A DNA stretch of 64,000 nucleotides from Dichotomocladium elegans (GCA_025716815.1 JAIXMN010000010.1:310001-374000), one strand, 5' to 3'; shown: positions 30,686-42,489, counted from the stretch's first letter. Numbers and translations are program-made. Notes: generated by a model from the sequence alone, not told the origin.

Positions 30686-32082
30686 AGGTCTTTTCAGAAG
30701 AAGTTTCCCATCTCGCACGCAAGGTGGTTGGTCTGGATCGGATGGTGGTTTTTTGGGGATGGGTCAGTGGGAGGCGGAGTGAGCCAAGGTGGGGGGGAAG
30801 GTTCTGTCATGTGGTGGGCAAAATTTTTTGGGTGGTGGGTGAAGGCAGGGGGCCTGGAGAAAAATGGCAGGCAAAAAATTTTTCTCATTTGACTCGGTGG
30901 TGGTCAAACGCAACTTTGACGGTTGGTCGCCTCAGCAATGGTGGTTGCCAGAAAAATTTTCGTGGAGGATAAAGGGAGGCAAAGTGGCGATTTAAGAGTC
31001 AGACGCTCGTTGATCTTTTTCTTGTACTCAGTACTTGGAGAAGTTCCGTTGTGCAGCACATCCGCAATAGTCGTTGGTGGGGCTGAGGTAGTGGCGGTTT
31101 AGGAAGGGAAGTGGTTTAATGCGACTGTATGACGGACCGTGGTGTATCTCCGTGGCTACGAACACAGCAGATGCCCCTTCTTCCCCGAAGGGCTTTAAGG
31201 TCAGAAAGTATAAAGGTAAAGCCAGACGAAACGCGCACTTTTTTTTGTTACAAAGGTCCGTTTGTTTGAGTGTGACAAAAGGAACCATAAAAGAAAAGCA
31301 GCCAGACATTTTTTTATGGGATAGTGGCGAGGAGGTCACTCCAACCGATTATTATTCAAGAAAAAAGAGAAAGCGAGAAGGCAAAGAAATGGCTCATCTG
31401 CAGAGAGGATCAGGAGGAAGAAGCAATTGTTCTTGAAAGAGGACTGGGAAAGAAGCGGCTCGTCAAAAGACAATGGGAAAAATTCCAGGCCATACAAGAG
31501 GGGCCTGCATTTCTTTTCTGTTCGACCATTGTTCCTAAAAACTGCAACACCGAATTCAAGCGCCCGCAATGCCACTGTTCTTCAAGCCGACAGCAGCATC
31601 AAATTCGTACTGCGAAACTCGGGATAGGCTCAAGCATTAGCGCAAATCGTTGAGTGAGAACAACTTTCTGCAATTGACTAGCCGTTGAATGATTAGCAAG
31701 CTTGATTTGGTCCTGCGTCGCCGAGGCCAAGTAACCATAGTAGCAATTGCAAAGTGGGAGAAGAATATAAATGCCACGAATGGATCCTATACTAAGAATT
31801 GCTAAAGGATTCGTGTGAAAAGTTGGTTTCAACGTTGAAGTCCTGAGCTGCGCTCGTCCTTCGAACTGCCTTGTTGCTTTGTTTTGAAAATAATTTTCTC
31901 GCGAACTCTCGAACGCACCTATTCCGCTTTCCATTTTACGAAGCTCAGCATCACGAAACGATTATCACTTATTCTCGTCATTAGCCTGATCCAACCGCTT
32001 CAGATTTGTTCAATCACAGTAGTGCGATCCCCGGTTTACCAGCTTTCGTAACCAATCTTTCGTCAATCTTTCTGCAAGTCGC
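30686..32082 (+). repeat. Left TIR of MU1
   Basis: 1,397 bp. Short open frames inside are mirrored exactly in the other TIR, as expected from the repeat, and show no family signature. Contains G-rich and GGTGG-rich tracts near its outer end. Confidence 0.9.
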
Positions 32083-34226
32083 GTCATTTTCGTTCCATGT
32101 CGGGCACAGTCATAATTTAACATCGAGATCCTTTACGTCCACATTTTGCGGGATATGCTGGGGAGTTGAGCCTTGGACTTTTCGAGAAACAACTCACCTT
32201 TCATCCCGCAGTTTTCAGCAAATGGCTTTTTCTGGATGGGACAGTGAATGAATTTGGAGGTTACAACATCATTTGAAATTACAGCTATTATGTTCCATGC
32301 TCTACCTCTTTTCCTCCAAACATCTAATTGCAAATGCTAAAAGGCAAGCGGGTTTTCAAAGGGTGACAACGTACATATATCTTCCTTGCCAACCTTGGCC
32401 GGCCTGCAGTCATGCGTTTCTACCATAACAGGCATACTAATCAGTGCAGTACAGCATTTGGCTACGTTTACTTAACCGGCTTTGGAAAGATTAGAAAACA
32501 GTACTGTATCTTCGTCATTCGGATGGGAGAAGTCATATTTGTACCTTTGGAACATCGATTGTTGAACTTGTGTAGAGATGAGATGGTGACGAGAATGTTG
32601 CAGTGATTGTGTACGATGATTTGGGGTAACACTTATTTCCTATTCACCTGTGAAATATAAGCTTGTTCAATGAAGACTACCTTTATTTCACGGATCTATC
32701 AACTATGGAAACTGAGAAAGTCCAGGCGTAACGGCTGCAAAGTACATGAACGAATGATTTTAGTTACTGATATGTCACATCCTATGCGGGGCATCAGGTC
32801 ATAGTTCCCCAGAAGATAAGCGGCCAAAGATGGTCTTGTAGTACATGGAGCACGAATTTTGTGATTTACACTTTCCTTTTCTTTGCACATAACACAATGC
32901 TGGTACGCCTATCGAAAACGGTGATGTAGCCTTCTCGGTGTTAAGCCAGTGTAAGTATTAGGCGGCATTTACAATTTATCGTGAATGTAAAGGAGAGAAG
33001 ATGAGGGAGCGCAATCCCAACATCGAAACGAACGGGGCTTTGTCCAGTTCCGGCGGTGTGAAACGAGCTGCACAACATAATACCCAGAAACCTGCAAAAA
33101 AAAGGGTGTGCCAAAAGCATGTCGAAAGTTTGTAAGAGTTGCCATTGATAACCACATCAATCATGGCATGTCGAAGGCCAGCGCCACAGGGAGTGTGCAT
33201 ATGGCGCCGTCGACTTTTAGCGCATATGTCGCCCGATACAGGGCATCCAGAGGTCTGAACGTAATGCCCAAAAGAAGATAATGCCAGAAAGCGAAGCAGT
33301 TTGACAGCAAGTTCATTCGTTTCGTATTTGAGTATGTTGATGCCTATCCCACGTGCGCCATAGAAGACGTGATGGTTGCGTGCTCGCAAGCGACTACAGA
33401 GGCGGTATCAAAAAAGCGCGTTGCAGAAATGGCTGCAAAAAGCGCAAGGAACACCTTCGAGCGCTTTTGGTGTTTCTCCATCAGCCAGATGGAGGAAGAG
33501 AGGCAAGGCGTGCTCCGTCGCTTGATGATGTTGTCGATAGGGACGACTTCAAGGCGGATGATAATGTGCTTTCTTTGCTGAAGCAGCATTTGCCGTCAAT
33601 GCTCGCCGTACATATCCGGTATCGCCGAAAGTGTCACCACCCATCCCCAGTGATCCAGCGATACCCGCACCCGACCTTCACGTCCTAGCTGTTATGTCTA
33701 ATAGAGGCGTACTTATCCCTTCTGTGCGCTCCTCCTCGGGGTTTATCACCGCACAAGAGATGCTCGATTTCGTCGATGAAGTCCTGGCTATCGTGCCCAG
33801 TTTGGAGGAGGAGACATGGTACTTCAGCTTCGATATCTTACCAGAAGAGGTTGCAACCCTATGTTCACCAAGATCGAAAATGCCGGCCATGTCCCGTCTT
33901 CCCCGAAGAAGAAATCAGTTGGAATGCTGCTGAATACATAGTGGAAAATTTGCCATTGGTTATAAATCGCAGACTCTTGGATGCATCAAAGAAAGAGAAA
34001 TTGATCGATCGCATGACTGATGTATTGAGCAATTACTCTCCAGCAAAGTGCAATGCTCCATGTTTAGGTTTGCTTTCCCAAATCAATAAACCGACGCTGC
34101 TTTTCTGCTCTCTTAATCTTTTCGTACTCGAGCTTGGTTTTAATCAAGAATTATGTAGCGTCCAAAATTCCCTATTACAAGGAACATTCGTCCATCTGAA
34201 AGGTGATTCCCTAACAATGTGTAAAT
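32083..34226. other. Unique interior of MU1, unrecognised coding-like stretches
   Basis: About 2.1 kb between the TIRs. Plus-strand open stretches (32412-32606, 33369-33581, 33631-33933 and 33776-34246) look partly coding, for example the frame at 33631 with MLDFVDEVLAIVPSLEEETW. They shift frame as if split by short introns or mutations. I recognise no transposase motif (no MULE DDE, no SWIM finger). It could be a captured host gene or a decayed transposase; I cannot decide. Confidence 0.4.
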
Positions 34227-35623
34227 GCGGCTTGCAGAAAGATTGACGAAAGATTGGTTACGAAAGCTGGTAAACCGGGGATCGCACTACTGTGATTGAA
34301 CAAATCTGAAGCGGTTGGATCAGGCTAATGACGAGAATAAGTGATAATCGTTTCGTGATGCTGAGCTTCGTAAAATGGAAAGCGGAATAGGTGCGTTCGA
34401 GAGTTCGCGAGAAAATTATTTTCAAAACAAAGCAACAAGGCAGTTCGAAGGACGAGCGCAGCTCAGGACTTCAACGTTGAAACCAACTTTTCACACGAAT
34501 CCTTTAGCAATTCTTAGTATAGGATCCATTCGTGGCATTTATATTCTTCTCCCACTTTGCAATTGCTACTATGGTTACTTGGCCTCGGCGACGCAGGACC
34601 AAATCAAGCTTGCTAATCATTCAACGGCTAGTCAATTGCAGAAAGTTGTTCTCACTCAACGATTTGCGCTAATGCTTGAGCCTATCCCGAGTTTCGCAGT
34701 ACGAATTTGATGCTGCTGTCGGCTTGAAGAACAGTGGCATTGCGGGCGCTTGAATTCGGTGTTGCAGTTTTTAGGAACAATGGTCGAACAGAAAAGAAAT
34801 GCAGGCCCCTCTTGTATGGCCTGGAATTTTTCCCATTGTCTTTTGACGAGCCGCTTCTTTCCCAGTCCTCTTTCAAGAACAATTGCTTCTTCCTCCTGAT
34901 CCTCTCTGCAGATGAGCCATTTCTTTGCCTTCTCGCTTTCTCTTTTTTCTTGAATAATAATCGGTTGGAGTGACCTCCTCGCCACTATCCCATAAAAAAA
35001 TGTCTGGCTGCTTTTCTTTTATGGTTCCTTTTGTCACACTCAAACAAACGGACCTTTGTAACAAAAAAAAGTGCGCGTTTCGTCTGGCTTTACCTTTATA
35101 CTTTCTGACCTTAAAGCCCTTCGGGGAAGAAGGGGCATCTGCTGTGTTCGTAGCCACGGAGATACACCACGGTCCGTCATACAGTCGCATTAAACCACTT
35201 CCCTTCCTAAACCGCCACTACCTCAGCCCCACCAACGACTATTGCGGATGTGCTGCACAACGGAACTTCTCCAAGTACTGAGTACAAGAAAAAGATCAAC
35301 GAGCGTCTGACTCTTAAATCGCCACTTTGCCTCCCTTTATCCTCCACGAAAATTTTTCTGGCAACCACCATTGCTGAGGCGACCAACCGTCAAAGTTGCG
35401 TTTGACCACCACCGAGTCAAATGAGAAAAATTTTTTGCCTGCCATTTTTCTCCAGGCCCCCTGCCTTCACCCACCACCCAAAAAATTTTGCCCACCACAT
35501 GACAGAACCTTCCCCCCCACCTTGGCTCACTCCGCCTCCCACTGACCCATCCCCAAAAAACCACCATCCGATCCAGACCAACCACCTTGCGTGCGAGATG
35601 GGAAACTTCTTCTGAAAAGACCT
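34227..35623 (-). repeat. Right TIR of MU1
   Basis: 1,397 bp, inverted copy of the left TIR. The only difference I noticed is one near the inner end (AAGTCGC against AAGCCGC). Confidence 0.9.
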
Positions 35624-35624
35624 G

Positions 35625-35735
35625 TACGACCCCACTGCTGCCCGTGCTGCCGAACGTCGCCATATGCAAGCCACTGGCCTACTGAATGTGTTGCTCGAGG
35701 ATGATCAACAATCTGGGAGGGGGGTACTGTCGTAG
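35625..35735 (+). pseudogene. C-terminal end of Pol, gypsy I
   Basis: 36 codons beginning YDPTAARAAERRH, the conserved tail seen also in A (WYDPTAARAAERRHL). It ends at TAG inside the LTR. Not the same family as gypsy E, whose tail reads WYDPLATRTANR. Confidence 0.8.
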
Positions 35736-37497
35736 TCAGACTCGGCGGGATTTTCCCTTTTTAGTAATCACACCATTGTTGCCGTTCGAACATGTAGTCG
35801 CCTCTCATTAACCCACGTCGCCGCCAACACGTAGTCTCCTCTCCATTGAACATGTAGTCATCCCTCAACATGCCACGTAACCATTGCCTTATGGATCTCT
35901 GGGAGTATAACACGCCACACTCTAAATATATATATCTATATATTACTATAATAATATATATGCTTGTGTTACACAACGCTGCCTATATATGTAAAATGGG
36001 TCGGGGAGTCCAAAAATGATCATTTCAAACCCCGCTAACTATGGCACTCCCCTAGAAAACTTGTTTTTTCTTTGTTTTATCTATAAACACACCATACCAT
36101 ACTCCCTGAATGGTTATGATCTATTTCCGGAAAACTTTTATAACCTGTCATTCATTTTTAGTACCTGAATCTACTATTTTTCAGCAATTAATGACCATTT
36201 TCTTTTCTATGCCAATTTTACAATATTTTAGCTGCATAACTATAGCAATAAATACAGCAATCTTTATCTGAAAGTCATCCCTACTATATTAAGGTGATAC
36301 AAAGCCCGTGAAACCTCAAAATCAAGGTGTTTGACTGCCTCATCTACCGTATGTTTTTGAAGGCTCCCAAATCGTTTGGTCTGTGGAAGTGGTTAGGGTG
36401 TTGGGTGGGTAATGGAAAGGTTCTGGGTTCGATCCCCAGCTTTTTGCAATTTATACTTTACATGTATTTTTTAATTCCTGGGTGTCGGGTTCGGATGGAA
36501 AGATCCTGGGTTCAATCCCCAGCCCTTGCAGCTTGCACTTTTTTATTTTTCTAGAAAGTCTTGATGAAATGTACTGTATGATCTCAGATTTGATTACTAA
36601 TCGAATAAAAATATTACCCAATAGGAAATAATCATATGATAATCATATGATAATCACATGCTTATCTTGTGATAATGTGTAGAACCTAGAAAAATGTATA
36701 AAATGCCATAGTTTTCCTGCTTCACATATATCCCCCATTCTACTTGTATGTCTACTTCTACCACACTTACTATCAAAAGCTCCCTTACCTTCAAGGATAT
36801 AGCACCTATTCTTTTAGACTGTGTTCAGGCATCAAAGTAAGTCATTAGAAGCAGTAATAGTTTATTATAGCTAAAGCATCTAAACTAGATGGCTACTTGA
36901 TATTGGGGCCTTATATCCTGAGAAGTTCCACCCAGAGGGTCCAAAATAGCTATAGTCTCACCTACTGGGAAAGCAGCACCCTTACAGAGGTTCTCTCTAT
37001 AGCACCAGACATTGACAATAGGAAGTCGATATAACTATCTAACTGTTCAGCTCATATAGTAGTAGTAGGTACAGCAGTTGTAGCTGATCAGGAACTCAAT
37101 GAAAGTGAGTATAGTGAGGAGGAAATCCTTCCTGTTAGCAAAAGAGTGTGAAACAGTAAATAAAAGAGCTATACTAGAAAGGGAGAAGAAGCTGAAATCT
37201 AAAGACAAAGTGAAGTATATATGTGTCGGGGTTTAAAATATTGTTACACGATGCGCGTTATTTAGAGCTATCAGAATATATAATTTTTATGTTTGTAGCA
37301 TGATTGGTGCACCATCTAGGTCAGATTGAAAGTGTGGCGTGCTATACTCCCATTCAGCCTGCCTTATATTTGGCATCACCACAACAGCTAGAAAAACATA
37401 TAAATACTCCCCTCCGTTACAAACAATAAAAGGGCATCTTATCATATCTTCTACTTGTCTGTTCCTGGCTATGGTCTGATCCGCCAATTACATGACA
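35728..37497 (+). repeat. 3' LTR of gypsy I, interrupted
   Basis: TGTCGTAGTC...CATGACA. Segments 35728-35892 and 37368-37497 form an LTR of about 295 bp once the insert and duplicated 8 bp are removed. The second part carries CATATAAATA, AATAAA and the shared motif GGCTATGGTCTGATCCGCCAA (37468-37487 region). Confidence 0.85.
35893..37359 (+). mobile_element. 1,467-bp TIR element, copy 1
   Basis: 8-bp target duplication TGCCTTAT (35885-35892 and 37360-37367). TIRs of about 29 bp share the core GGGAGTATARCACGCCACACT. No transposase. Two perfect tRNA-like T arms lie at 36423-36439 (CTGGG-TTCGATC-CCCAG) and 36506-36522 (CTGGG-TTCAATC-CCCAG), the first preceded by an A-box-like TGGTTAGGGTG. A TATA-like TGTATAAAATGCC precedes an ATG at 36748 that opens 29 codons ending at a GTAAGT, perhaps a first-exon relic. 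Nearly identical to copy 2. Confidence 0.85.
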
Positions 37498-37505
37498 ACA
37501 AAAAC

Positions 37506-38246
37506 TGTCGTAGCACATATTGCTCGACCAATCAACGTCATTCATTATTTTATCCTTTTCTGTCTTCTTCCCCAGTGAAAGCACAGCCGGTCGTAATTCC
37601 CTCTTTGGACGCATCGCCAAATGCCTTTTCTCTCTTGTCTCCATATATTATTATTAGATATCAAAATAGTATAAATATCCAAGTAGTCCCTATACAATAA
37701 AGAGCATCTATCTATCTGCAATTCTTATTCTCCCCACTGTTACTCTTACGTCGTTGCTATTGGCCACGGTGTAACCGCCAAAATATAAGTGTCGTCTTTG
37801 TTTTTACTTGAATACGGAAAGACGACGACCACGAAGAGTAACCACAGATAGGATAGAGTCCACAAAAGATAATCACGAAGAGAGTATAGACCACGAAGGA
37901 TAACCACGAAGAGAGTATAGACCACGAAGGATAGCCACGAAGAGAGTATAGACCACGAAGGATAACCACGAAGAGAGTAGACCAGGGAAACGGTTAGTAA
38001 TCTCTTTATTGTTAGATAAGTTTCCCCTTATTTATATTGTTTTCTAATACTAAAAATATACATAAAATATATCGTCCTCTGTCCGGACGATGTGTCTAAA
38101 GAAGTAATCTTCGTATGTAATGATCCATGTCGGGCGAGGTATCAAAAGAAGAAGTAGGCCGAACATTACGTCAGGAATAGTCCCAAAACGGAAGTTGGTC
38201 GGTAGTTGGAATACCCGGCTAATATGACTACGACATAAGCACGACA
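37506..38246 (+). repeat. LTR H (solo), interrupted by an E-type LTR
   Basis: TGTCGTAGCAC...AAGCACGACA in two parts (37506-37789 and 38240-38246), about 291 bp when joined. After removal of the D insertion both flanks read AAAC, a 4-bp target duplication. It carries TATAAATA, AATAAA and the shared motif GGCCACGGTGTAACCGCCAA (37762-37781). Confidence 0.7.
37790..38235 (-). repeat. Solo LTR of the gypsy E family
   Basis: 446 bp with 4-bp target duplication TAAG (37786-37789 and 38236-38239). Contains about four units of a roughly 31-bp tandem repeat (37855-37980). A minus-strand TATA-like CAATATAAATAAGG near 38025-38040 is absent from the E LTR at 27498. Confidence 0.85.
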
Positions 38247-38249
38247 AAA

Positions 38250-38506
38250 TGTCGTGCTTATTTTTTGGCGGTTGCACCGTAGCCAATAGCAACGACGAAT
38301 GATAACCAAGAAGTATTGTAACGTAAAGAGATGATGTTTATTCATGTGGTGTGATGGGGATATTTATATAACATGGTTATCTATGATAAGTGGCAAAGTA
38401 ATAATGCTGCGCTTGCTGCGCTTGCTGCGCATGAGCTGCGGATGCTGAGCAACAAAGTTGATGTTGTCAAAAGAATATTGCTGCGCCAGCGCATAATACC
38501 CCGACA
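38250..38506 (-). repeat. 3' LTR of gypsy D
   Basis: 257 bp. Contains TGCTGCGCTTGCTGCG short repeats, a minus-strand TATA-like ATATAAATATCC and the shared motif in reverse (TTGGCGGTTGCACCGTAGCC). On the minus strand it follows GAGAGGGGG (polypurine tract, 38510-38518). Confidence 0.93.
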
Positions 38507-38522
38507 ATACCCCCTCTCCAGA

Positions 38523-41500
38523 TTATTGCACGTCCTCGTGCATAGGTGTACTTGTAGCTTGAGCAAGACGTTGACGTTCTTGAGCACGTGAGGAAGCAGG
38601 GTCATACCAAGGTTCTGGAATCGGGTTCTTGACGTTGAGAGGACGTAAGCGATCAGTGTGTACCATGGATGTGTAAGTTTTGCCTTGCATGTCTTGAAGT
38701 TTGTATGTATGATATTCGTCATTCTTGCCAATAACACGGTAAGGGCCTTTCCAATTATATTCAAGGCTAAGTTTGTTGTCATGGCGCATAGCAACAATAT
38801 CACCGATGGAAAAATCTTGTGGTTTGAGTAAGGCATCCCATCTTTGCTTGTCAAGTTGAGCATTGCGTTGAAGTCGATTGATGGCCTTGTTGCGTGAATC
38901 ATGTAAATTATGTAAATCAGGCAAACGAGAGTCTGCCAGTGCTTGTGGATCATCAGATGGATTTGAGAGGACCATTGGCTGCAAAGTGTCACCAGGGAGA
39001 ACAGGATCTTGACCGTACACCATATAAAAAGGACTAAGGCCAGTTGTACGATGCTTGCGAATGCGACAGGCAAAAACAGTAGTATCCACAAATTCATCCC
39101 AACGATGAATGGCACCATTGACATATTTGCGTAACATTTGCTTGAGGATTCCATTTGTGCGTTCAGCCTTGCCATTTGTGCGTGGGTGAAAAGCTGATGT
39201 GCGCTTGTGTTGGATCTTCATGCGGCCAAGATAAAGAGCAAGAATGTTGGAAAGAAAATTTGCACCACGATCCGTGACGATTTCATGTGGACAACCAAAA
39301 CGCATAACAATCTCCTCGTGCATAAACTTAGAAATGGCTTCTCCTGTAGCATCTGGTAAGGGACGTGCAATGGTCCAATTAGTAGTATAGTCAACCGCGA
39401 CGAGAAGCCATCGATTGCCTTTGATGGTTTGTGGCAATTCACCAATGAAATCCAGGTGCCAACGAGCAAAAGGAGCGGGAACATCCAATGGTTTCATAGG
39501 AGCATGATGTACATGACGATCAGCGTTGGAAGCAAGTTGGCATTGTGGACATTCCTTGATCCATGTATTGATGTCATTTTGCATATCAGGCCACCAATAG
39601 CGTTTCTTGATCAGATCATACAATGTCTTGTTGCCAGGATGTCCAAAGCCGGTGTGGAATTGTTGCACAAGGTCAGCACGCCGAGTGAACAACACATAAC
39701 GCACCTCGTTAGTTTGGCCTCCATTCTTGATAAGACGATAAACTTGATCGTTGCGGGTCACAAATCGTTGTCGATGTTTTTGTAATAAATCCTTGTATAA
39801 CGACGGCCATTTTTCTTCAGGCTTCGCATAAAACTTTGGCCAATCGGTTTCTTGGATAGCGCGCACCGCGTAGATGTATTCAGGCTCCATATCTTGTTCC
39901 GATGTCTCGCACTCGGGTCCCTCGCGATGTGAAAGCAAATCAGGTACATGGTTATCTTTCCCAGGCTTGTATTGAATATTGGGATCGTATAACTCTAGCT
40001 CCGCAATCCATCGAGTGAGGCGAGGTGTAGGCTTGGTTTGTGTGCGAAAGTACTTCAATGGATGATGATCAGTGTGCACGATATAACTTCTTCCTTCCAC
40101 AAAACAACGCCACGATCTCAATGCATGCAAGATACCCAAAAGCTCTCGTTCTTGTGCTGGATAGTTTCTCTCAGCTGGTGACAACTTCTTGGATTCAAAC
40201 GCCACTGGATGCATGAGACCATCGTCACCTTCTTGAAGCAATACGGCGCCAACACCAAAATCGGATGCATCCGTCTCGATGATAAATGGCTTGTCTGGAT
40301 TGGGTGGCAACAAAATGGGTGCCTCAATCATGCGGGCTTTGATTTCTTCAAATGCGCTTTGACACGCAGGCGTCCACACAATTGCCCTTTTCTTCGCTCC
40401 CGTTCCTTGTCAAGTCTGTCAAGGGCGTGGCAATCGAAGCAAAGTTGCGAATGAACCGACGATAATGCGAACCCAACCCAATGAATTGTCGTACTTCTTG
40501 CACATTCCTTGGTACTGGCCAGTCTTGTATCGCCTTTATCTTCTGCATCGAAGGGCTTATTCCTTTCCCGGATATGCGAAAACCAACAAACTCCAGCTCA
40601 GTCTTGAAGAACTCGCACTTCTTCTTGTTGGCAATCAGCTTGGCATCTTGAAGACGACGTAACACTTCACGCACATGGCACTCATGTTCCTCCTTGGTTT
40701 TGCTGTAAATGAGGATATCATCCAAATATACCAACGCATACTCATCAAGACAATCACCAAGCACTGCATTCATCAAGCGCTGAAAAGTAGGTGGTGCATT
40801 TGTCAATCCAAAAGGTAAGACTAGCCATTCCCAAGAGCCATATCGTGTATTGAATGTGGTCTTGTCAACATCCTCATCTCGAATCCTTACTTGATGATAG
40901 CCGCTTTTCAGGTCGATACTCGAGAAATATTTGGCACCGCCTAGCCGATCAAGCATTCATCGATATGAGGTAATGGATGTGTACTGCGCTTGGTGACTTG
41001 ATTGATTGCGCGATAATCAATACACAGCCTCATAGATCCATCCTTCTTGCGTACGAATAATACTGGTGCTCCCCAAGGTGATGTACTTGGTCGAATAAGT
41101 CGTAAGTCTTGAAGCTCCTTCAGTTGCTTTCGCAATTCATCCAGCTCACGCGGACTCATCTTGTAAGGTGGTCGGCTAATAGGTGCCGCATCACCGGTAT
41201 CGATAATATGGGACACATTGCGATCTGGTGGTAGTCCTGGAAGCTTGTTTTGGAATACATCTTTGAACTCGACGATCAATGACTTGACTTTGGCATCCTC
41301 CACGTCCCCAGAATCTTCGGCCTCTGGATGAAGGTAACAGGCAAACATGTGTTCAATCTTCTTGTCACGCTGATATCGTTGAATTTGTCTAGCCGAGATG
41401 AGATATGCCAATTCTGGTACTTCACGAACGTGCTTAGGACGAATGGTGTATGTGGTGCCAGCATCGACAATCTTCCAAGTATCACGATCCCAATCAGGAA

Positions 41501-42188
41501 TTGGCTTGTGTTGCTTGATCCAATCGCGCCCCAATATGAGATCGAACTTCGTATCCAAGACATAGGCAGTTACTTGATGCACCAATCCACCGGCATTCAA
41601 CTGGAGAGTCACGCGTTCATCGATACGCATGCAATGACCACCAGCAGTTTCAACACTTCGACCTTTAACACGCTCTCGAGGCACTCCTTGAACCAATGAT
41701 GGTGATATGTATGTTGATGAAGCACCACTATCCAGCAAAATTTCACAAGGATAACCGTTGCATATCATGGAATATAGCGGTAAATCGGTATTGGTTGTGG
41801 TGAAAAGCTTCTCCAGATGTTTCATGTCATTTTCCAGGTTGCCCTCGTAAGGACCAAAAATGGCATCAAAGTCGGTATCGATGTCGAGAAGGTGAGCAGT
41901 CGGTGGGTCTTGTTTCATGATGTGTACTTGATGGGTCGGTCTTGAGAAATTGTGTTGGAAACCAGGGTCTTGCTGGTGGGGTGGTTCCTCGTATGTCATT
42001 CTTCGAAATGGTCGAAAACGGTAAGTGTCAGGTAACGTGTCTAATACGCAATCTCGTGCAAAATGTCCTTCGTTTCCACAGTTGTAGCAAATAACAGGCC
42101 TTCGTTCGATGTATTGTTGTCCATGGTATCTTGTGTCGTGTCTCGTATAAAAATCTTGTCGCCTGTGCATGGTGGATCGAAAAAGCAT
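38523..42188 (-). pseudogene. pol: Gag-pol of gypsy D, capsid missing, two frameshifts
   Basis: The frame opens at the PBS-adjacent ATG (42188) and within about 50 residues reaches a CCHC knuckle ([14 protein letters not shown]). It goes straight on to protease DSGASSTY and reverse transcriptase in the same frame, so there is no capsid domain and no gag/pol frameshift. One base is lost near 40945 (TTGATCGG where relatives have TTG GAT CGG) and one near 40408 (ACAAGGAACG for ACAAAGGAACG), giving three blocks: 42188-40941, 40956-40382 and 40379-38523. Reverse transcriptase YLDD and the integrase motifs are otherwise kept. Confidence 0.9.
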
Positions 42189-42197
42189 CAGCTACCA
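42186..42197 (-). promoter_or_regulatory. PBS of gypsy D abutting the first ATG
   Basis: Read on the minus strand: TGGTAGCTG (42197-42189) followed by ATG at 42188, the start of the fused ORF. Confidence 0.82.
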
Positions 42198-42199
42198 AT

Positions 42200-42456
42200 T
42201 GTCGTGCTTATTTTTTGGCGGTTGCACCGTAGCCAATAGCAACGACGAATGATAACCAAGAAGTATTGTAACGTAAAGAGATGATGTTTATTCATGTGGT
42301 GTGATGGGGATATTTATATAACATGGTTATCTATGATAAGTGGCAAAGTAATAATGCTGTGCTTGCTGCGCTTGCTGCGCATGAGCTGCGGATGCTGAGC
42401 AACAAAGTTGATGTTGTCAAAAGAATATTGCTGCGCCAGCGCATAATACCCCAACA
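42200..42456 (-). repeat. 5' LTR of gypsy D
   Basis: 257 bp, matches 38250-38506 with two visible differences (GCTGTGC/GCTGCGC and CCAACA/CCGACA). Confidence 0.93.
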
Positions 42457-42489
42457 AAAACAAAGACGACACAACGACACTCGGTGTCC

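Larger units (their letters stand above)
30686..35623. mobile_element. MU1: DNA element with 1,397-bp TIRs and GTAC flanks
   Basis: 4,938-bp element bounded by AGGTCTTTTC and GAAAAGACCT. The TIRs (30686-32082 and 34227-35623) are exact in length and nearly identical. GTAC flanks both ends (30682-30685 and 35624-35627). The terminal AGG.TTTTC pattern and GTAC flanks match MU2, which encodes a Mutator-like transposase, so I infer the same group. No transposase is recognisable, so MU1 looks non-autonomous. Left flank is minus-strand gypsy E and right flank is plus-strand gypsy I. Confidence 0.85.
35624..37497 (+). mobile_element. Ty3/gypsy element I, 3' end only
   Basis: Begins at GTAC at the MU1 boundary with the last codons of pol, then the polypurine tract GGGAGGGGG (35716-35724) and an LTR that is split by the 1,467-bp TIR element. 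Everything 5' of this is missing. Confidence 0.85.
38250..42456 (-). mobile_element. Ty3/gypsy element D, broken
   Basis: Minus-strand element with 257-bp LTRs, flanked by AAAA on both sides (38246-38249 and 42457-42460). The LTRs differ at two visible sites, both transitions. The internal region is only about 3.7 kb because most of gag is missing. Pol carries two 1-bp deletions. Its right end lies about 55 bp from the 3' end of tRNA-Gly. Confidence 0.92.

Noticed and set aside
31119..31653. Frames of 105 and 109 codons in the MU1 TIR
   Set aside because: Duplicated by the TIR and charge-biased; no recognisable domain.
36380..36445. Possible tRNA gene in the 1,467-bp element
   Set aside because: The T arm is perfect but no acceptor stem or anticodon arm can be folded around it.
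37855..37980. CRISPR-like regularly spaced repeat
   Set aside because: Contiguous tandem repeat without unique spacers, inside a gypsy LTR in a eukaryotic genome.
38381..39175. 264-codon minus-strand frame
   Set aside because: Overlaps the real integrase frame of gypsy D in another phase; no motif.
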